Shown: positions 35,097 through 44,352, numbered from the stretch's first letter. The stretch: DNA of 64,000 bases from Myxococcota bacterium (GCA_029251165.1 JAQXDW010000113.1:112442-176441); one strand, 5' to 3'. Program-made: numbers and translations. The notes: generated by a model not told the origin, from the sequence alone.

Positions 35097-35996
35097 ATGC
35101 GCCTGCTTCGACCATTCTCGCTCCGGTCCGTCACCGGAGGGCGTCTGCTTGGGCTCATCGCTCGTCCCCACACCACCGGTCCGCACCCGGTGGTGTTTGT
35201 CATCCCCGGTGCGCTGGGCTCCGGGTTTCGGATGGCTGCCGGGGCGGGAGCCGCTGAGCTGGTGGCAGCGGGCATCGCAGTGGTCGGCTTTAACGCTGCT
35301 GGACGCGGTCGGGGCCGTCCCTGGGACCCTCGCTCCACGGGCGTACCGGGTCTCAACGGTCCGACAGATCAGGACGACCTCGCCGCGGTCATTCGGTGGG
35401 TGGCGGGTCGCCGCTGGAGCGACGCGAGCATCCTGGGCATCGCCTCTGTCTCCTATGGGCTGGTCGCTGCAACCGGCTGCCTTGCCCGACACCCAGACCT
35501 CCCCGTTGACTACCTCATTGATGAGGAGGGTCCATCTGACCGGTATGCCGCGATGCTGCGGGCCTGGAGCCTCGCCACGGTCGACGGCCCCGACTGGCCT
35601 CAGCGTGCGGCTGAGCTGTTCGGGGTGACCACAGCGAACGACGAATTCTGGGGGGTCCGCGAGCCGATCAGGACCATCGGATGCTTTCGGGGACGATACC
35701 TCCGCCTGCAGGCCACGTTCGACCACGTACAGCCGCCGCGCTCAGCCGGTCACATCCCGCTGTTCCACCGACCGCCGGAGTGGTGGCACAACAAGCATGC
35801 ACTCGACCTGATCAACGCCGCTGTCGACGGCGGCGTCCCGTGGTCCCGAATCAACCTTCCCGCGCAGGGCAACCCGAGCCAGCTGAGCGTGTCCCATGAC
35901 AGTCCACCGCGCTGGCTATCTGGGAGCATGGAAGACCACCCGAGGGCCTGGATAGAGGCTGTGCGAGAGCTGACCGGTCGGGGCACACCGTCGTGA
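35097..35996 (+). CDS. Alpha/beta hydrolase-like protein
   Basis: 299 residues. Alpha/beta-hydrolase layout: HPVVFVIPGALGSGF (oxyanion strand), an AGIAVVGFNAAGRGRG strand with the 'GRG' turn, and a nucleophile elbow SVSYG (GIASVSYGLVAA; first Gly replaced by Ser). A late His could be in HNKHALD. Related to serine carboxypeptidase/prolyl-oligopeptidase-like hydrolases; substrate unknown. It starts 9 bp after the antiporter stop and ends 74 bp before the OmpA gene start. Confidence 0.75.
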   Translation: MRLLRPFSLRSVTGGRLLGLIARPHTTGPHPVVFVIPGALGSGFRMAAGAGAAELVAAGIAVVGFNAAGRGRGRPWDPRSTGVPGLNGPTDQDDLAAVIRWVAGRRWSDASILGIASVSYGLVAATGCLARHPDLPVDYLIDEEGPSDRYAAMLRAWSLATVDGPDWPQRAAELFGVTTANDEFWGVREPIRTIGCFRGRYLRLQATFDHVQPPRSAGHIPLFHRPPEWWHNKHALDLINAAVDGGVPWSRINLPAQGNPSQLSVSHDSPPRWLSGSMEDHPRAWIEAVRELTGRGTPS

Positions 35997-36070
35997 GACC
36001 GACGACCAATAAGCGGTACCGAAGAAGCGCAGACGATACAGCTTTCCCGCCCCAGCACACCACACCACAG

Positions 36071-37879
36071 ATGACGAACTCCCACGGAATTACTCAGGTC
36101 ACCCTCATGGTCGCTGCGCTCCTGCTGTCCTCGCTGGCTTCAGCCCAGCAGGTCACAGACGGGGACGTTCCCGCGATCAATGCCCAGCTGTTCCAGCCTA
36201 CGGTCGACGGGAACCAGACCCTGTGGCTCAACGACAGCACTGTCGGAGAGCCTGGAGCCTGGACATCGCGCTTCGTGCTGCAGTGGCTCAACGAGCCGCT
36301 CCTCTACATCAAAGACGGCGAGCCGACCCCCATGGTCGACGACGTCTTCCAGCTCGATCTGATGGTCGGCCATGTCGTCGGTCCAGTGCGACTCGGCTTA
36401 GATGCTCCGCTGTACCTGCGCTCGGTCAATGAGCGCGCTGGTGAGACCGGCCTAGGCGACATCGCGCTAGACGTGAAGGGGGCGCTCCTCACAGAGGACA
36501 CCCACCGCGTCGGCGCCGCCATCGATGTCCGGCTCGGCTTCCCGACCGCCACCGTGGACACCGCGCTGGGTGCTGACGGGCTGACGTGGGAGATCGAGGG
36601 GATCTTGGACAAGGAGCTCGGCGAGGCACGGGTCGCGCTCAACCTCGGAACCCGAGGGCTGCCGGAGGTAACGCTGGCGAACGTCACCCTCAACGATCAG
36701 CTCTTCTTCGGCCTCGCTGGAGCATACCGCGTCACCGAGACCAGCGGGCTGAGCCTGGAGGTCGCTGGACATGCCAGCTATGGCGCGCTCGACAACATCG
36801 CAGCCAACCCGGTGGAGGCCATCCTCAGCACCTGGTACCGTCCCCCAAAGCGCAGCGTTCTGCTGCGCGGCGGTGTCGGAACCGGCCTGAACAGCGCGAT
36901 CGGTGCACCCACCTCTCGTGTTCTGCTCGCGCTCGCCTACGATGTACCGGATCGTGATCCAGATGCAGACGGAATCCTCGGTCGACATGATGCGTGCCCT
37001 GAGGCGCCCGAGGATGTCGACAGCTACCAAGACACCGACGGCTGCCCTGAGCCGACCCAGGTCACCATTCGCTTCGTGGACGGGTCGAGTGCCCTCGTCA
37101 GCGGCGTGCGCTCTGAGGTCAACGGAGAGAGCGGAGGCTCAGAGCTCACGGTCAACCTGGAGGCGGGCACCTGGCCGGTGTCCGCGACCGGGGCGAACTA
37201 CGACGACATCATCATCGATGTAGACGTCCTCAGCGGAGCACCGATCGAGCATGTCGTGGTGATGGAGAGCGCCATCAAGCCCGGTCGCCTGGTGATCAGC
37301 CTCCAGGATCCCTCGGGCAATCCGCTGACCGGAGCCGTCCTGATCAACGGAGCGGAGTACAAAGTCAGCGGCCAGATGACCACCGAGCACCTCCCAGGAG
37401 CTGTGGTGGTGACCGGCGTGGTCGAGGGCTTCATCCACAAGGCTGAGGAAGTCGAGGTCAAGCAGCGGTCCTCTACCCGCGTCGCGATCGTTCTCGATAA
37501 GCGGCTCGCTGAGGTCACGTCCGAGCGAATCACCATCCATGACTCGGTGTACTTCGAGCTGAACAAGGCGATCATCAAGGAAGAGAGCTTCTCGCTGCTC
37601 AACCAGGTCGCCATGCTCCTCAAGGAGAACAGGGAGATCCTCCTGCTCCGGGTCGAGGGGCACACCGACAGCCGAGGCTCGGACACTGCCAACCTCAACC
37701 TGTCTCGCCGCCGAGCCGCAGCGGTACGCACCTACCTCATCCAGCAAGGGGTGGAGGCCGAGCGCCTGATTAGCGAGGGCTTCGGCGAGCGCAGGCCAAT
37801 TGCGGAGGGCGACAACGAGGCCGCATGGGTTCAGAACCGACGCGTCGACTTCTTCATCACAAAGCAAGCCGGCCACTGA
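36071..37879 (+). CDS. OmpA-family protein with barrel, TSP3 motif and carboxypeptidase-regulatory-like domain
   Basis: 602 residues. Signal peptide (LMVAALLLSSLASAQQ), then ~260 residues of porin-like beta strands. A thrombospondin type 3 calcium repeat (DPDADGILGRHDACPEAPED) follows, then two beta-sandwich segments (~350-490, GRLVISLQDPSGNPLTGAVL). The OmpA C-terminal peptidoglycan-binding domain comes last (VYFELNKAIIKEESFSLL, GHTDSRGSDTANLNLSRRRA, EGFGERRPI). It ties the outer membrane to the wall. I took the ATG at 36071; 36107 is also possible. No strong ribosome site at either. Confidence 0.9.
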   Translation: MTNSHGITQVTLMVAALLLSSLASAQQVTDGDVPAINAQLFQPTVDGNQTLWLNDSTVGEPGAWTSRFVLQWLNEPLLYIKDGEPTPMVDDVFQLDLMVGHVVGPVRLGLDAPLYLRSVNERAGETGLGDIALDVKGALLTEDTHRVGAAIDVRLGFPTATVDTALGADGLTWEIEGILDKELGEARVALNLGTRGLPEVTLANVTLNDQLFFGLAGAYRVTETSGLSLEVAGHASYGALDNIAANPVEAILSTWYRPPKRSVLLRGGVGTGLNSAIGAPTSRVLLALAYDVPDRDPDADGILGRHDACPEAPEDVDSYQDTDGCPEPTQVTIRFVDGSSALVSGVRSEVNGESGGSELTVNLEAGTWPVSATGANYDDIIIDVDVLSGAPIEHVVVMESAIKPGRLVISLQDPSGNPLTGAVLINGAEYKVSGQMTTEHLPGAVVVTGVVEGFIHKAEEVEVKQRSSTRVAIVLDKRLAEVTSERITIHDSVYFELNKAIIKEESFSLLNQVAMLLKENREILLLRVEGHTDSRGSDTANLNLSRRRAAAVRTYLIQQGVEAERLISEGFGERRPIAEGDNEAAWVQNRRVDFFITKQAGH

Positions 37880-38611
37880 CCCGACAGCTCCTCGCTCCAC
37901 GACATCGTCCAAGCTCGGGACGCACAGCACCATGCTCGCCCCTGAGCTGCTGGGGCATCAGGGTGCCCACCAGACGCCTGACCAGGATGCTCCCACCACC
38001 ACAGGACACTCCGCTGCTGCGCGCAGGGTGCCGGCTAGATGCGCCTGCTGTCCAAATCCTGGAGCAGAAGACAGGGAATCGAACAGAGCGCATGCTCTGG
38101 GGCCACAGAGCGGGTCGGAGGCCAGCCTATAGGGCTGGGCTGGGCTGGGCTGGGCTGGGCTGGGCTGGGCTGGGCTGGGCTGGGCTGGGCGGCCGTGTCT
38201 TCCCGCCTCCAGAAATCTGCGGAGCCAGTGAACAGCCTCAGGTCGCCACCTCGCCCCGCACCCAGCGGACAACACAGCCCGCCGATGCGGTGCTGGAGCC
38301 CACCATTCACCGATCTCGGCCTCCGAATTGAGTCCGACTCCGGCGCTGACTGGAGGCTGGAGGTGCCGCTGACGGAGAAGGGCACGTCACCACGACTCTT
38401 GCCGGCAGGATGGCTCCTGAGGGCCAGCGTACGGACCTCAGAGCCACCGATACGCAGGCAACTTCAGTGCTCAGAGGGTGTGAGCATCAGCAAGAGTCGC
38501 GCTGATGTCCTGTTTTTTCCAGACATAATCTGACCAATCAAAAAGTGTCATAATGAATCCATCGGCGCGCACGGCTACGCATTGTTCACGCAAAACACCC
38601 CGGGATCCAAC
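37880..38611. other. 0.7-kb gap with (GGGCT)n array and AT-rich ligase promoter
   Basis: No convincing gene. Open frames cross it on both strands but read as GC-rich shadow protein. It holds the GGGCT array (38132-38190), a small hairpin near 38092-38120 (GCTCTG/CAGAGC) and, at ~38505-38560, an AT-rich patch unlike the surroundings with two CATAAT boxes (38524-38529 and 38549-38554). The latter is the probable promoter of the ligase gene. Confidence 0.6.
38132..38190. repeat. (GGGCT)12 pentanucleotide array, G-quadruplex motif
   Basis: Nearly twelve exact GGGCT units on the plus strand. Runs of three G separated by CT fit the G-quadruplex rule with two-base loops; the other strand is a C-rich i-motif candidate. 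It lies between the OmpA gene and the DNA ligase gene, ~420 bp upstream of the ligase start. The exactness suggests recent slippage. Confidence 0.95.
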
Positions 38612-40495
38612 ATGAGCGACCAGCCCACCCTCGATCTTGCTCCCCAAAAAAGCTCCGACTCCCCTCCGACGGCTGCAAACCTCGTCACGGCACTCACGCG
38701 CTACAACAAAGCGTATCGCTCTGGTTCACCGCTCATCAGCGACAGAGAGTACGACGACATCACCGAGCAGCTCCGGGCCATCGATCCAGACAACGCCTTC
38801 CTCTCTGCGGTCGAGCCCGAGGAGATCGCTGCCGGCACCGCGGTTCGCCACGCAACGCCAATGCTCTCCACAGAGAAGGCCTACACGCGAGACGCCCTCG
38901 AGCGGTTCGTCGCACGGATCGAGGCTGCTGCCGCTGGACTCGGTGAGACCGAGTTGACCTTCCGCATGACGCCGAAGCTCGATGGTCTCGCTGGCAATGA
39001 CATCGGCGGAGTGCTCGCCACCCGAGGAAATGGTCGGGTCGGCTCTGACATCACCAACGCCTTCAAGAAAGGGCTCATCGCCATCGGCGGTCGCGATCAG
39101 GGGCTCGGTGAGATCGTGATCCAGCAGTCGTACTTCGAGAAGAACTTCACCGGCATCTTCGAGCACCCCCGCAACATGGCCGTCGGCATCATCAAGGCCG
39201 ACACCGTGAACGCCGACTCACAGAAAGCCCTCAACGACAAGAGGGTCCACTTCGTGCCCTACAGCACGCTCGCGAAGTGGGAAGGCAGCGGAGCAGATCT
39301 GATCGCAAAGACCGCTGAGATCACCGCGTCACTTCGCAAGAAGGTCGACTACGCACTGGACGGCATGGTCGCAGAGGTCACCAACCAGGTGGTGAAGGAT
39401 CACATGGGTGCCACCAGCCACCACCACCGGTGGCAGATCGCGATCAAGGAGCGCGGCGAGACCGCGATCACCACCATCGAGAACATCGTCTGGCAGACCG
39501 GCAGGACTGGCAACGTCACGCCCGTCTTAGAGATCAAGACCATCCGACTCTCCGGTGCCAACATCAACCGTGTCACCGCCCACAACGCCGGCATGGTCCG
39601 AGACCGCAAGCTGGGTGTCGGCGCTGAGGTCGAGATCATCCGAAGCGGCGAGGTCATCCCCAAGCTGGAGAGCGTCGTCACGCCCGCGCCGAAGGTTGAG
39701 CTGGTCAGCACGTGTCCCTGCTGTGGAACCCCGCTCATCTGGAAGGGCGACTTCCTCAACTGCCCAAACGGCTCCGCCTGCTCCGCCCAGGTCATCAGCA
39801 GCCTTCGCCACTTCTTCCGCACCCTCGGCACCGCCGATGGCTTCGGTGAGCGCAACCTCACTCGCCTGGTCGAGGGCGGGTTTGGAACCCTGGAGCAGCT
39901 CTATGGCCTGACCAAGGCCAATCTTCTGGCGCTTGAATTCGGCGCCGGTCAGACCAAGAACCTCCTGGAGGCGCTGGTGACCAGCCGCAAGACCCAGGTA
40001 GAGGATGCCCGCTTCCTTGCTTCATTCGGCATCCACGACCTCGGCGTGGGTGACAGCCGGAAGCTGCTTCGCCAGTTCAAGCTCGAAGCGCTCGACACGG
40101 TCACCGCCGAGCAGCTCGCCGCGGTCAAGGGCTTTGGTGCCGTCACCTCCGAGAGCATCACCTCTGGACTCGCGGCACGGTGGAGCACCATCAAGCACAT
40201 GCTCGATCTCAAATTTACCCTGGAGCGGACTCCCCTGGAGGCGGAGGCTGTCGCGATCGTCAGCCCGATCTCCGGAAAGAGCATCCTCTTCACAGGCAAG
40301 ATGCTCCAGGGCAGCCGGAACGACATGAAGAAGCAGGCGCTCAGCCTCGGCGCCACGATCTCCTCCTCGATCTCCAAGAAGCTTGGCTACCTGGTCATCG
40401 GAGACAAAGCCAGCGCCGCAAAGGTCAACAAGGCAAAGGCTGCCGGGGTCACGGTGTTGACGGAGGTTGAGTACCGCGCGCTGATCGCCAGCTGA
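38612..40495 (+). CDS. NAD+-dependent DNA ligase (LigA-type, divergent)
   Basis: 627 residues, slightly shorter than the ~670 usual for LigA. Domain Ia (SPLISDREYDDITEQL), the adenylation domain with HATPMLSTEKAY and active Lys122 in TPKLDGLAGND, the OB-fold, a four-Cys zinc finger (CPCCG...CPNGSACS), HhH domains and a C-terminal BRCT (GKSILFTGKMLQGS). All parts are present, but many family-conserved side chains differ, so it may be a second, non-housekeeping ligase. ATG at 38612; an upstream TTG at 38582 is less likely. It stands alone with its own AT-rich promoter and a strong terminator. Confidence 0.88.
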   Translation: MSDQPTLDLAPQKSSDSPPTAANLVTALTRYNKAYRSGSPLISDREYDDITEQLRAIDPDNAFLSAVEPEEIAAGTAVRHATPMLSTEKAYTRDALERFVARIEAAAAGLGETELTFRMTPKLDGLAGNDIGGVLATRGNGRVGSDITNAFKKGLIAIGGRDQGLGEIVIQQSYFEKNFTGIFEHPRNMAVGIIKADTVNADSQKALNDKRVHFVPYSTLAKWEGSGADLIAKTAEITASLRKKVDYALDGMVAEVTNQVVKDHMGATSHHHRWQIAIKERGETAITTIENIVWQTGRTGNVTPVLEIKTIRLSGANINRVTAHNAGMVRDRKLGVGAEVEIIRSGEVIPKLESVVTPAPKVELVSTCPCCGTPLIWKGDFLNCPNGSACSAQVISSLRHFFRTLGTADGFGERNLTRLVEGGFGTLEQLYGLTKANLLALEFGAGQTKNLLEALVTSRKTQVEDARFLASFGIHDLGVGDSRKLLRQFKLEALDTVTAEQLAAVKGFGAVTSESITSGLAARWSTIKHMLDLKFTLERTPLEAEAVAIVSPISGKSILFTGKMLQGSRNDMKKQALSLGATISSSISKKLGYLVIGDKASAAKVNKAKAAGVTVLTEVEYRALIAS

Positions 40496-40526
40496 GCAGC
40501 CGCAGCGGTCGTCTTCAAGACAAGAA

Positions 40527-40561
40527 AAACCCCGATACTACAAGGTAGTATCGGGGTTTCT
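40527..40561. terminator. Bidirectional factor-independent terminator
   Basis: A 15-bp perfect stem (AAACCCCGATACTAC / GTAGTATCGGGGTTT) with a 3-base loop. On the plus strand it follows the ligase stop by ~30 bp and ends GGGGTTTCTT. On the minus strand it follows the initiator tRNAs and ends in GGGGTTTTTCTTG, so it can end both transcripts. Confidence 0.93.
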
Positions 40562-40566
40562 TGGTA

Positions 40567-40640
<74 letters not shown>

Positions 40641-40670
40641 TCAAAAACAGAGGCCTTCACTTAATTGGGA

Positions 40671-40704
40671 AAGTCCCGACCCCCTAAATAGCGGGCCGGG
40701 ACTT
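40671..40704. other. Hairpin between the two initiator tRNA genes
   Basis: AAGTCCCG (40671-40678) and CGGGACTT (40697-40704) form an 8-bp stem in the ~66-bp spacer of the tRNA pair. Read leftward, the stem is followed only by a short TTT. It may be a processing signal or attenuator between the tRNAs. Confidence 0.5.
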
Positions 40705-40706
40705 AG

Positions 40707-40780
<74 letters not shown>

Positions 40781-40799
40781 ACAAGCTCGCAGCCCACCC

Positions 40800-40828
40800 T
40801 ATTTATGGGATCACTCTGGCCCCGTCAA
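40800..40828 (-). promoter_or_regulatory. Sigma-70-type promoter of the initiator tRNA operon
   Basis: On the minus strand: TTGACG (40828-40823), exactly 17 bases, then TAAATA (40805-40800). The start would be near 40793, in a G-rich discriminator (GGGTGGGC) of the kind linked with growth-rate control of stable RNA. Position and spacing fit the tRNA gene start at 40780. Confidence 0.8.
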
Positions 40829-41039
40829 GGCCGCCCTGTCGCTTTTTCCGAGGTTCTCCGGAATGGTGCCTTCGCTGGTCTTCGAGCGCGTAAAGTCCCT
40901 GCTGGAGATGATCGCAGTGGCGGTCAGCTCCTTCACCATCGGTCGCGACGAGGAGGATGCGTTTTCGCCCCGGACGATCCTCCTCTCGGCCTGAGCGTCG
41001 AGGCTTCGGCTGCGGTCCTCAGCACACCGTAGGACAGCG
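40829..41039. other. Intergenic region upstream of a lipoprotein gene
   Basis: About 210 bases between the tRNA promoter and the lipoprotein gene at 41040. A 43-codon frame (40863-40994, plus strand) could encode a small peptide starting MVPSLVFERVK, but it has no good ribosome site. I see no RNA gene or repeat. Confidence 0.4.
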
Positions 41040-41579
41040 ATGAGATCGGATACCCTTCCGGTCATGCGCTTTCTTTTTCCGCTGCTCGTGGCCTGTGACA
41101 CGCCTGATGCACCCCCCACCCCACCCCGCGCGGAGCCCACACCGGCTCCGGCTCCCCCGCCGCCGCCGGATCCCTGCCGTCACGCCGTGCTTGAGCAGCT
41201 CTCCCCAGCAGCCCTCGCAGGGTTCTCTGGTGATGAGGCGTGCATGGCTCGTGTGCAGCTGTGGCGAGAGCAAGAGCGACTCTGGGCAGCCTCGGCGGAC
41301 CTCGACGGCGATGCTGTGTCGGAGAACATCGTCCTACTCGCCGGAGACTGCGCAGAGGGCTGCACCGCGACCCTAATCATCGGCAGCGGCGCGCTCACCG
41401 TCACGCTGGATGCACTGGAGTCGGTCCGGCTCATCGACACCGACCCGAGCGACGCACTCCAGGAGGTCTTGCTCATTCAGCGCGCACCAGCAGAGTCCAG
41501 CCGGAGCGGACAGCTGTTCACCTACGTCGATGGCCTGCTCACGGAGCGCCGCCGGGACGACCTCGCTGAGGCACCATAG
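41040..41579 (+). CDS. Small lipoprotein, unknown
   Basis: 179 residues. I chose the ATG at 41040 for its AGGA five bases upstream; the ATG at 41064 would start right at the hydrophobic core (MRFLFPLLVAC) and would resemble the short signals seen elsewhere here. After the lipobox Cys comes a Pro/Ala-rich linker (~25 residues), then a domain with ADLDGDAVSENIVLLAGDC, a DxDxD calcium-loop-like turn, and a Cys pair (DCAEGC). No family recognised. Convergent with tRNA-Arg. Confidence 0.6.
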   Translation: MRSDTLPVMRFLFPLLVACDTPDAPPTPPRAEPTPAPAPPPPPDPCRHAVLEQLSPAALAGFSGDEACMARVQLWREQERLWAASADLDGDAVSENIVLLAGDCAEGCTATLIIGSGALTVTLDALESVRLIDTDPSDALQEVLLIQRAPAESSRSGQLFTYVDGLLTERRRDDLAEAP

Positions 41580-41614
41580 GGTGTGGTGCGCTCAGGCGTG
41601 GTGTTGACTGTGAG

Positions 41615-41688
41615 TGTCCCCGGCAGGATTCGAACCTGCGGCCCTCGGCTTAGGAGGCCGATGCTCTATCCAGCTGAGCTACGAGGAC
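41615..41688 (-). tRNA. tRNA-Arg (CCT)
   Basis: 74-nt cloverleaf: acceptor GTCCTCG/CGGGGAC with one T-G wobble, D arm AGCTCAGCTGGATAGAGC, anticodon arm CGGC-CTCCTAA-GCCG giving CCT, and T loop TTCGAAT. CCA is not encoded. It reads the AGG codon. No clear terminator follows; it sits between two rightward lipoprotein genes on the opposite strand. Confidence 0.95.
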
Positions 41689-41781
41689 TCCCCCGTCAGG
41701 TATCGGGCTGCCCTCGGGGCTGCAAGGGGCGTGACAAACCGCAGAGCGGAGGTGTCCGCCGGGGTTATACTGGCGCCGGAC

Positions 41782-43158
41782 ATGCTCCTCATTCTCCTCA
41801 CCGCCTGCGCACCTGAAGCCCCCGAAGACTCTGTGTCTTCAGGCAGCGATACAGTGCCATGGAGCGGAAGCCTCGTCCCGACCCGAGATGAGCTGCCCGA
41901 TGTCCGAGGGCTGTCGGATCGACGCGGCCTCATCCACCTCCACTCGCCCTACTCCCACGACGCCTGCGACGGTGAGCCCCTCATCGACGGAGCGCCCAAC
42001 GCGCCCTGCCTCGCCGACCTCCGCGCGGGGCTGTGTGCCACGGCGATGGACTTTGCCTACGTCACCGACCACCCCACCCATGCCGCAGCGCAGACCTATT
42101 CGGATCTTCTCTTCATCCAGGGAGATGATGTTCCCGTCGAGCAAGACGGCGAGGTCGTCGCCAAGCGAATGTTCTGCGAGAGCGGCCACAGCACACTGTG
42201 GATGCCGGGGATCGAGGACGAGCTGATGCCTGTCGGGCTGCATGCCCACGCCGGCGAGACACCGGAGCAGCGAGACGCGATCTACCGCTCAGGCACCGTG
42301 GAGGCACTCCAGGCAGAGCGCGACGCCGGTGCACTGGTCTTCACCGCGCACACTGAGGGGCGAGACCGCGCAGACCTCGAGATGCTGGTCGATGCCGGGC
42401 TGACGGGGGTCGAGATCTTCAACCTCCACGCCATGTTCGATCCCGGGATCCGCTCTGAGGATCTCGGCCTCGACTCGCTGGGCTGGCTCAAGGACATCGC
42501 CCCGTTCACCAGCGCAGACGGCACCGCCGAGCCCGATCTGTTCTTCCTCGCGGTCCTCAGCGAGCAGACGCCCTCCATCGAGCACTGGGACGCCCTGCAG
42601 GCACGCGGCCCCGTCGTCGGCGTCGCCGGCACAGATGCCCACCAAAATGTCCTCCCGCTCCTCCTCCGCGACGGAGAGCGAGGCGACAGCTACCGGCGGA
42701 TGATGCGCTGGCTGTCCAACCACCTCCTCGTCGCCTCAGATGCCCCGTCAGACTACGACGAAGCGCTGGCTGCAGGGCGCGCCTACGTCGCCTTTGAGAT
42801 CCTCGGGACACCGACTGGGCTCGACTGGAGCTACCACCACAACGACACCACCTACGAGATGGGATCACGTCCAGATTCAACAGGTGGAACGCTGACACTT
42901 TCCTGCCCTACGCTCACCGATTCCTCACCACGAGGGGCGGCTGAGCCCGACATTGAGGCCACCATCTTCAAGGATGGAGAGCCCTGGAAGCAGACCTGCG
43001 GCGAATTCACAGTTGAGGACCCAGGCATCTACCGGGTACGAATCGACATCACACCCTGGCACCTGGAAGAATTTCTGGGTGAGGAGCCGGCAGCCTGGCT
43101 CACGCCCAGACCTTGGATCTACACCAACACCATCACCGTCGGCAGCAGCCCGCAGTGA
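41782..43158 (+). CDS. PHP-domain lipoprotein
   Basis: 458 residues from the ATG at 41782 (MLLILLTAC, lipobox at residue 9). The PHP metal site is visible: HLHSPYSHDACDG near residue 50, VTDHPTHA, a FTAHTEG strand and GVAGTDAH near residue 285. The last ~110 residues are a beta-sandwich (LTLSCPTLTDSS...). PHP enzymes hydrolyse phosphoesters with a trinuclear site; this one is at the cell surface with unknown substrate. A TATACT box lies only ten bases before the ATG, so if used the mRNA would be almost leaderless. Confidence 0.8.
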   Translation: MLLILLTACAPEAPEDSVSSGSDTVPWSGSLVPTRDELPDVRGLSDRRGLIHLHSPYSHDACDGEPLIDGAPNAPCLADLRAGLCATAMDFAYVTDHPTHAAAQTYSDLLFIQGDDVPVEQDGEVVAKRMFCESGHSTLWMPGIEDELMPVGLHAHAGETPEQRDAIYRSGTVEALQAERDAGALVFTAHTEGRDRADLEMLVDAGLTGVEIFNLHAMFDPGIRSEDLGLDSLGWLKDIAPFTSADGTAEPDLFFLAVLSEQTPSIEHWDALQARGPVVGVAGTDAHQNVLPLLLRDGERGDSYRRMMRWLSNHLLVASDAPSDYDEALAAGRAYVAFEILGTPTGLDWSYHHNDTTYEMGSRPDSTGGTLTLSCPTLTDSSPRGAAEPDIEATIFKDGEPWKQTCGEFTVEDPGIYRVRIDITPWHLEEFLGEEPAAWLTPRPWIYTNTITVGSSPQ

Positions 43159-43177
43159 ACCAGCGAGAGCATCCGAA

Positions 43178-44335
43178 ATGAACCTTCGACTGCCCATCCA
43201 CGCCGCCGCATTCATGCTCATCTCCGGCTGCAATGGCTGCAAGAGCGACGTCAACGTCGCCTCGACCTTTGAGGACACCGGCGAGCCCTTCCTCTCGGAC
43301 TGGGGAAGCTGGCTGAGCATGGACGTGATGCCAGACGGCTCCCCCGCCATCGCCTACTACGATGCCACCGACGGCGGACTGGGCTTTGCGATCGCGAGCA
43401 TCGAGGACGACGGCTCCGTCAGCTGGAGTCGCGAGCAGGTCGACGGTTACCTCAACGCAGACAACCTCGACACCGGTGATCGCGGCAAGTACGCCTCGAT
43501 GAAGATCGCCGCAGACGGCACGGTCTGGATTGCCTACCAGGACGTTGCCCTCGGCACCCTCCGCTACGCAGTCCGCGGTGACGGCGGCTGGACCTCCGAC
43601 ATTGCAGACATCGGCGGCGGCTCCTCCTCCGATGCTGGCTACTTTGCCTCGATGGCCCTCGACGCCGACGGCATGCCCGTCATCGTCCACTACGACAACA
43701 AGCAGAGCAATCTCCGCATCGCCCGATGGATCGGCAGCGGCTTCACCGCTGAGGTCCTCGTCGAGGGTGAGGACTACGTTCCGACCGACACCGGCTCTGT
43801 TGGCATGGATGCACAGGTCGGCGAGTTCGCCAAGATCGTCATCTCTGGTGGCATCGAGTATGTCGCCTACTACGACCGTGCCTTTGGCGATCTGAAGATG
43901 TCCTGGGGAACCTCAGGCAGCCACAGCGTCGAGGTCATCGACACCGAGGGCGACGTCGGGCAGTGGCCGGATCTCCTCATCGACGGCGGCACCATCCACA
44001 TCGCCTACCACGACATCACCAACCAGGACCTCAAGTACGCCTCCGGCGCGCCGGGCTCCTGGAGCAGCGCCATCGTCGACAGCGGCGACTATGTGGGCGC
44101 GGACACCGACATCTTCCTCGACCCCGCCAGCAACGGCGTGTCGTTCGCGTACTTCGATGGCCGCAACAACGACATGAAGCTCGCCTGGCAGAGCGGCGGT
44201 GAATGGAATCTCGACACAGTCGTCGGTAGCGAGGGCGCACTGGGCTTCCACAACGAAGTCGTCACAAGCGGCGGGGTCACCTACGCCGCTTGCTACGACT
44301 ACACGAACCGGAAGCTCTGGTTCTCCGTACTCTAA
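43178..44335 (+). CDS. Propeller-like repeat lipoprotein
   Basis: 385 residues. Signal peptide ending AFMLISGC. The mature chain is a series of ~50-residue repeats with PAIAYYDATDGGLGFAI, VWIAYQDVALGTLRYAV, VIVHYDNKQSNLRIAR, EYVAYYDRAFGDLKMSW and IHIAYHDITNQDLKYAS. That is six or seven blades of a beta-propeller with an AYxD signature, which probably forms a binding surface outside the cell. It follows the PHP gene by 19 bp and precedes the MBL gene by 17 bp, so one transcript is likely. Confidence 0.7.
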   Translation: MNLRLPIHAAAFMLISGCNGCKSDVNVASTFEDTGEPFLSDWGSWLSMDVMPDGSPAIAYYDATDGGLGFAIASIEDDGSVSWSREQVDGYLNADNLDTGDRGKYASMKIAADGTVWIAYQDVALGTLRYAVRGDGGWTSDIADIGGGSSSDAGYFASMALDADGMPVIVHYDNKQSNLRIARWIGSGFTAEVLVEGEDYVPTDTGSVGMDAQVGEFAKIVISGGIEYVAYYDRAFGDLKMSWGTSGSHSVEVIDTEGDVGQWPDLLIDGGTIHIAYHDITNQDLKYASGAPGSWSSAIVDSGDYVGADTDIFLDPASNGVSFAYFDGRNNDMKLAWQSGGEWNLDTVVGSEGALGFHNEVVTSGGVTYAACYDYTNRKLWFSVL

Positions 44336-44352
44336 TCTGAGGGGTTCTGAGC

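Noticed and set aside
38035..38131. tRNA-like stretch (GGGAATCGAAC on the plus strand) before the GGGCT array
   Set aside because: No pairing T stem, no matching acceptor or anticodon arm; not a tRNA or a clear tRNA remnant.
38132..38190. GGGCT array as a CRISPR or coding repeat
   Set aside because: Units are five bases with no spacers, and the frames through it (AQPSP-type product) look non-biological.
40863..40994. A 43-codon frame in the gap after the initiator tRNA promoter
   Set aside because: Weak ribosome site and no known family; kept only as a remark in the intergenic entry.
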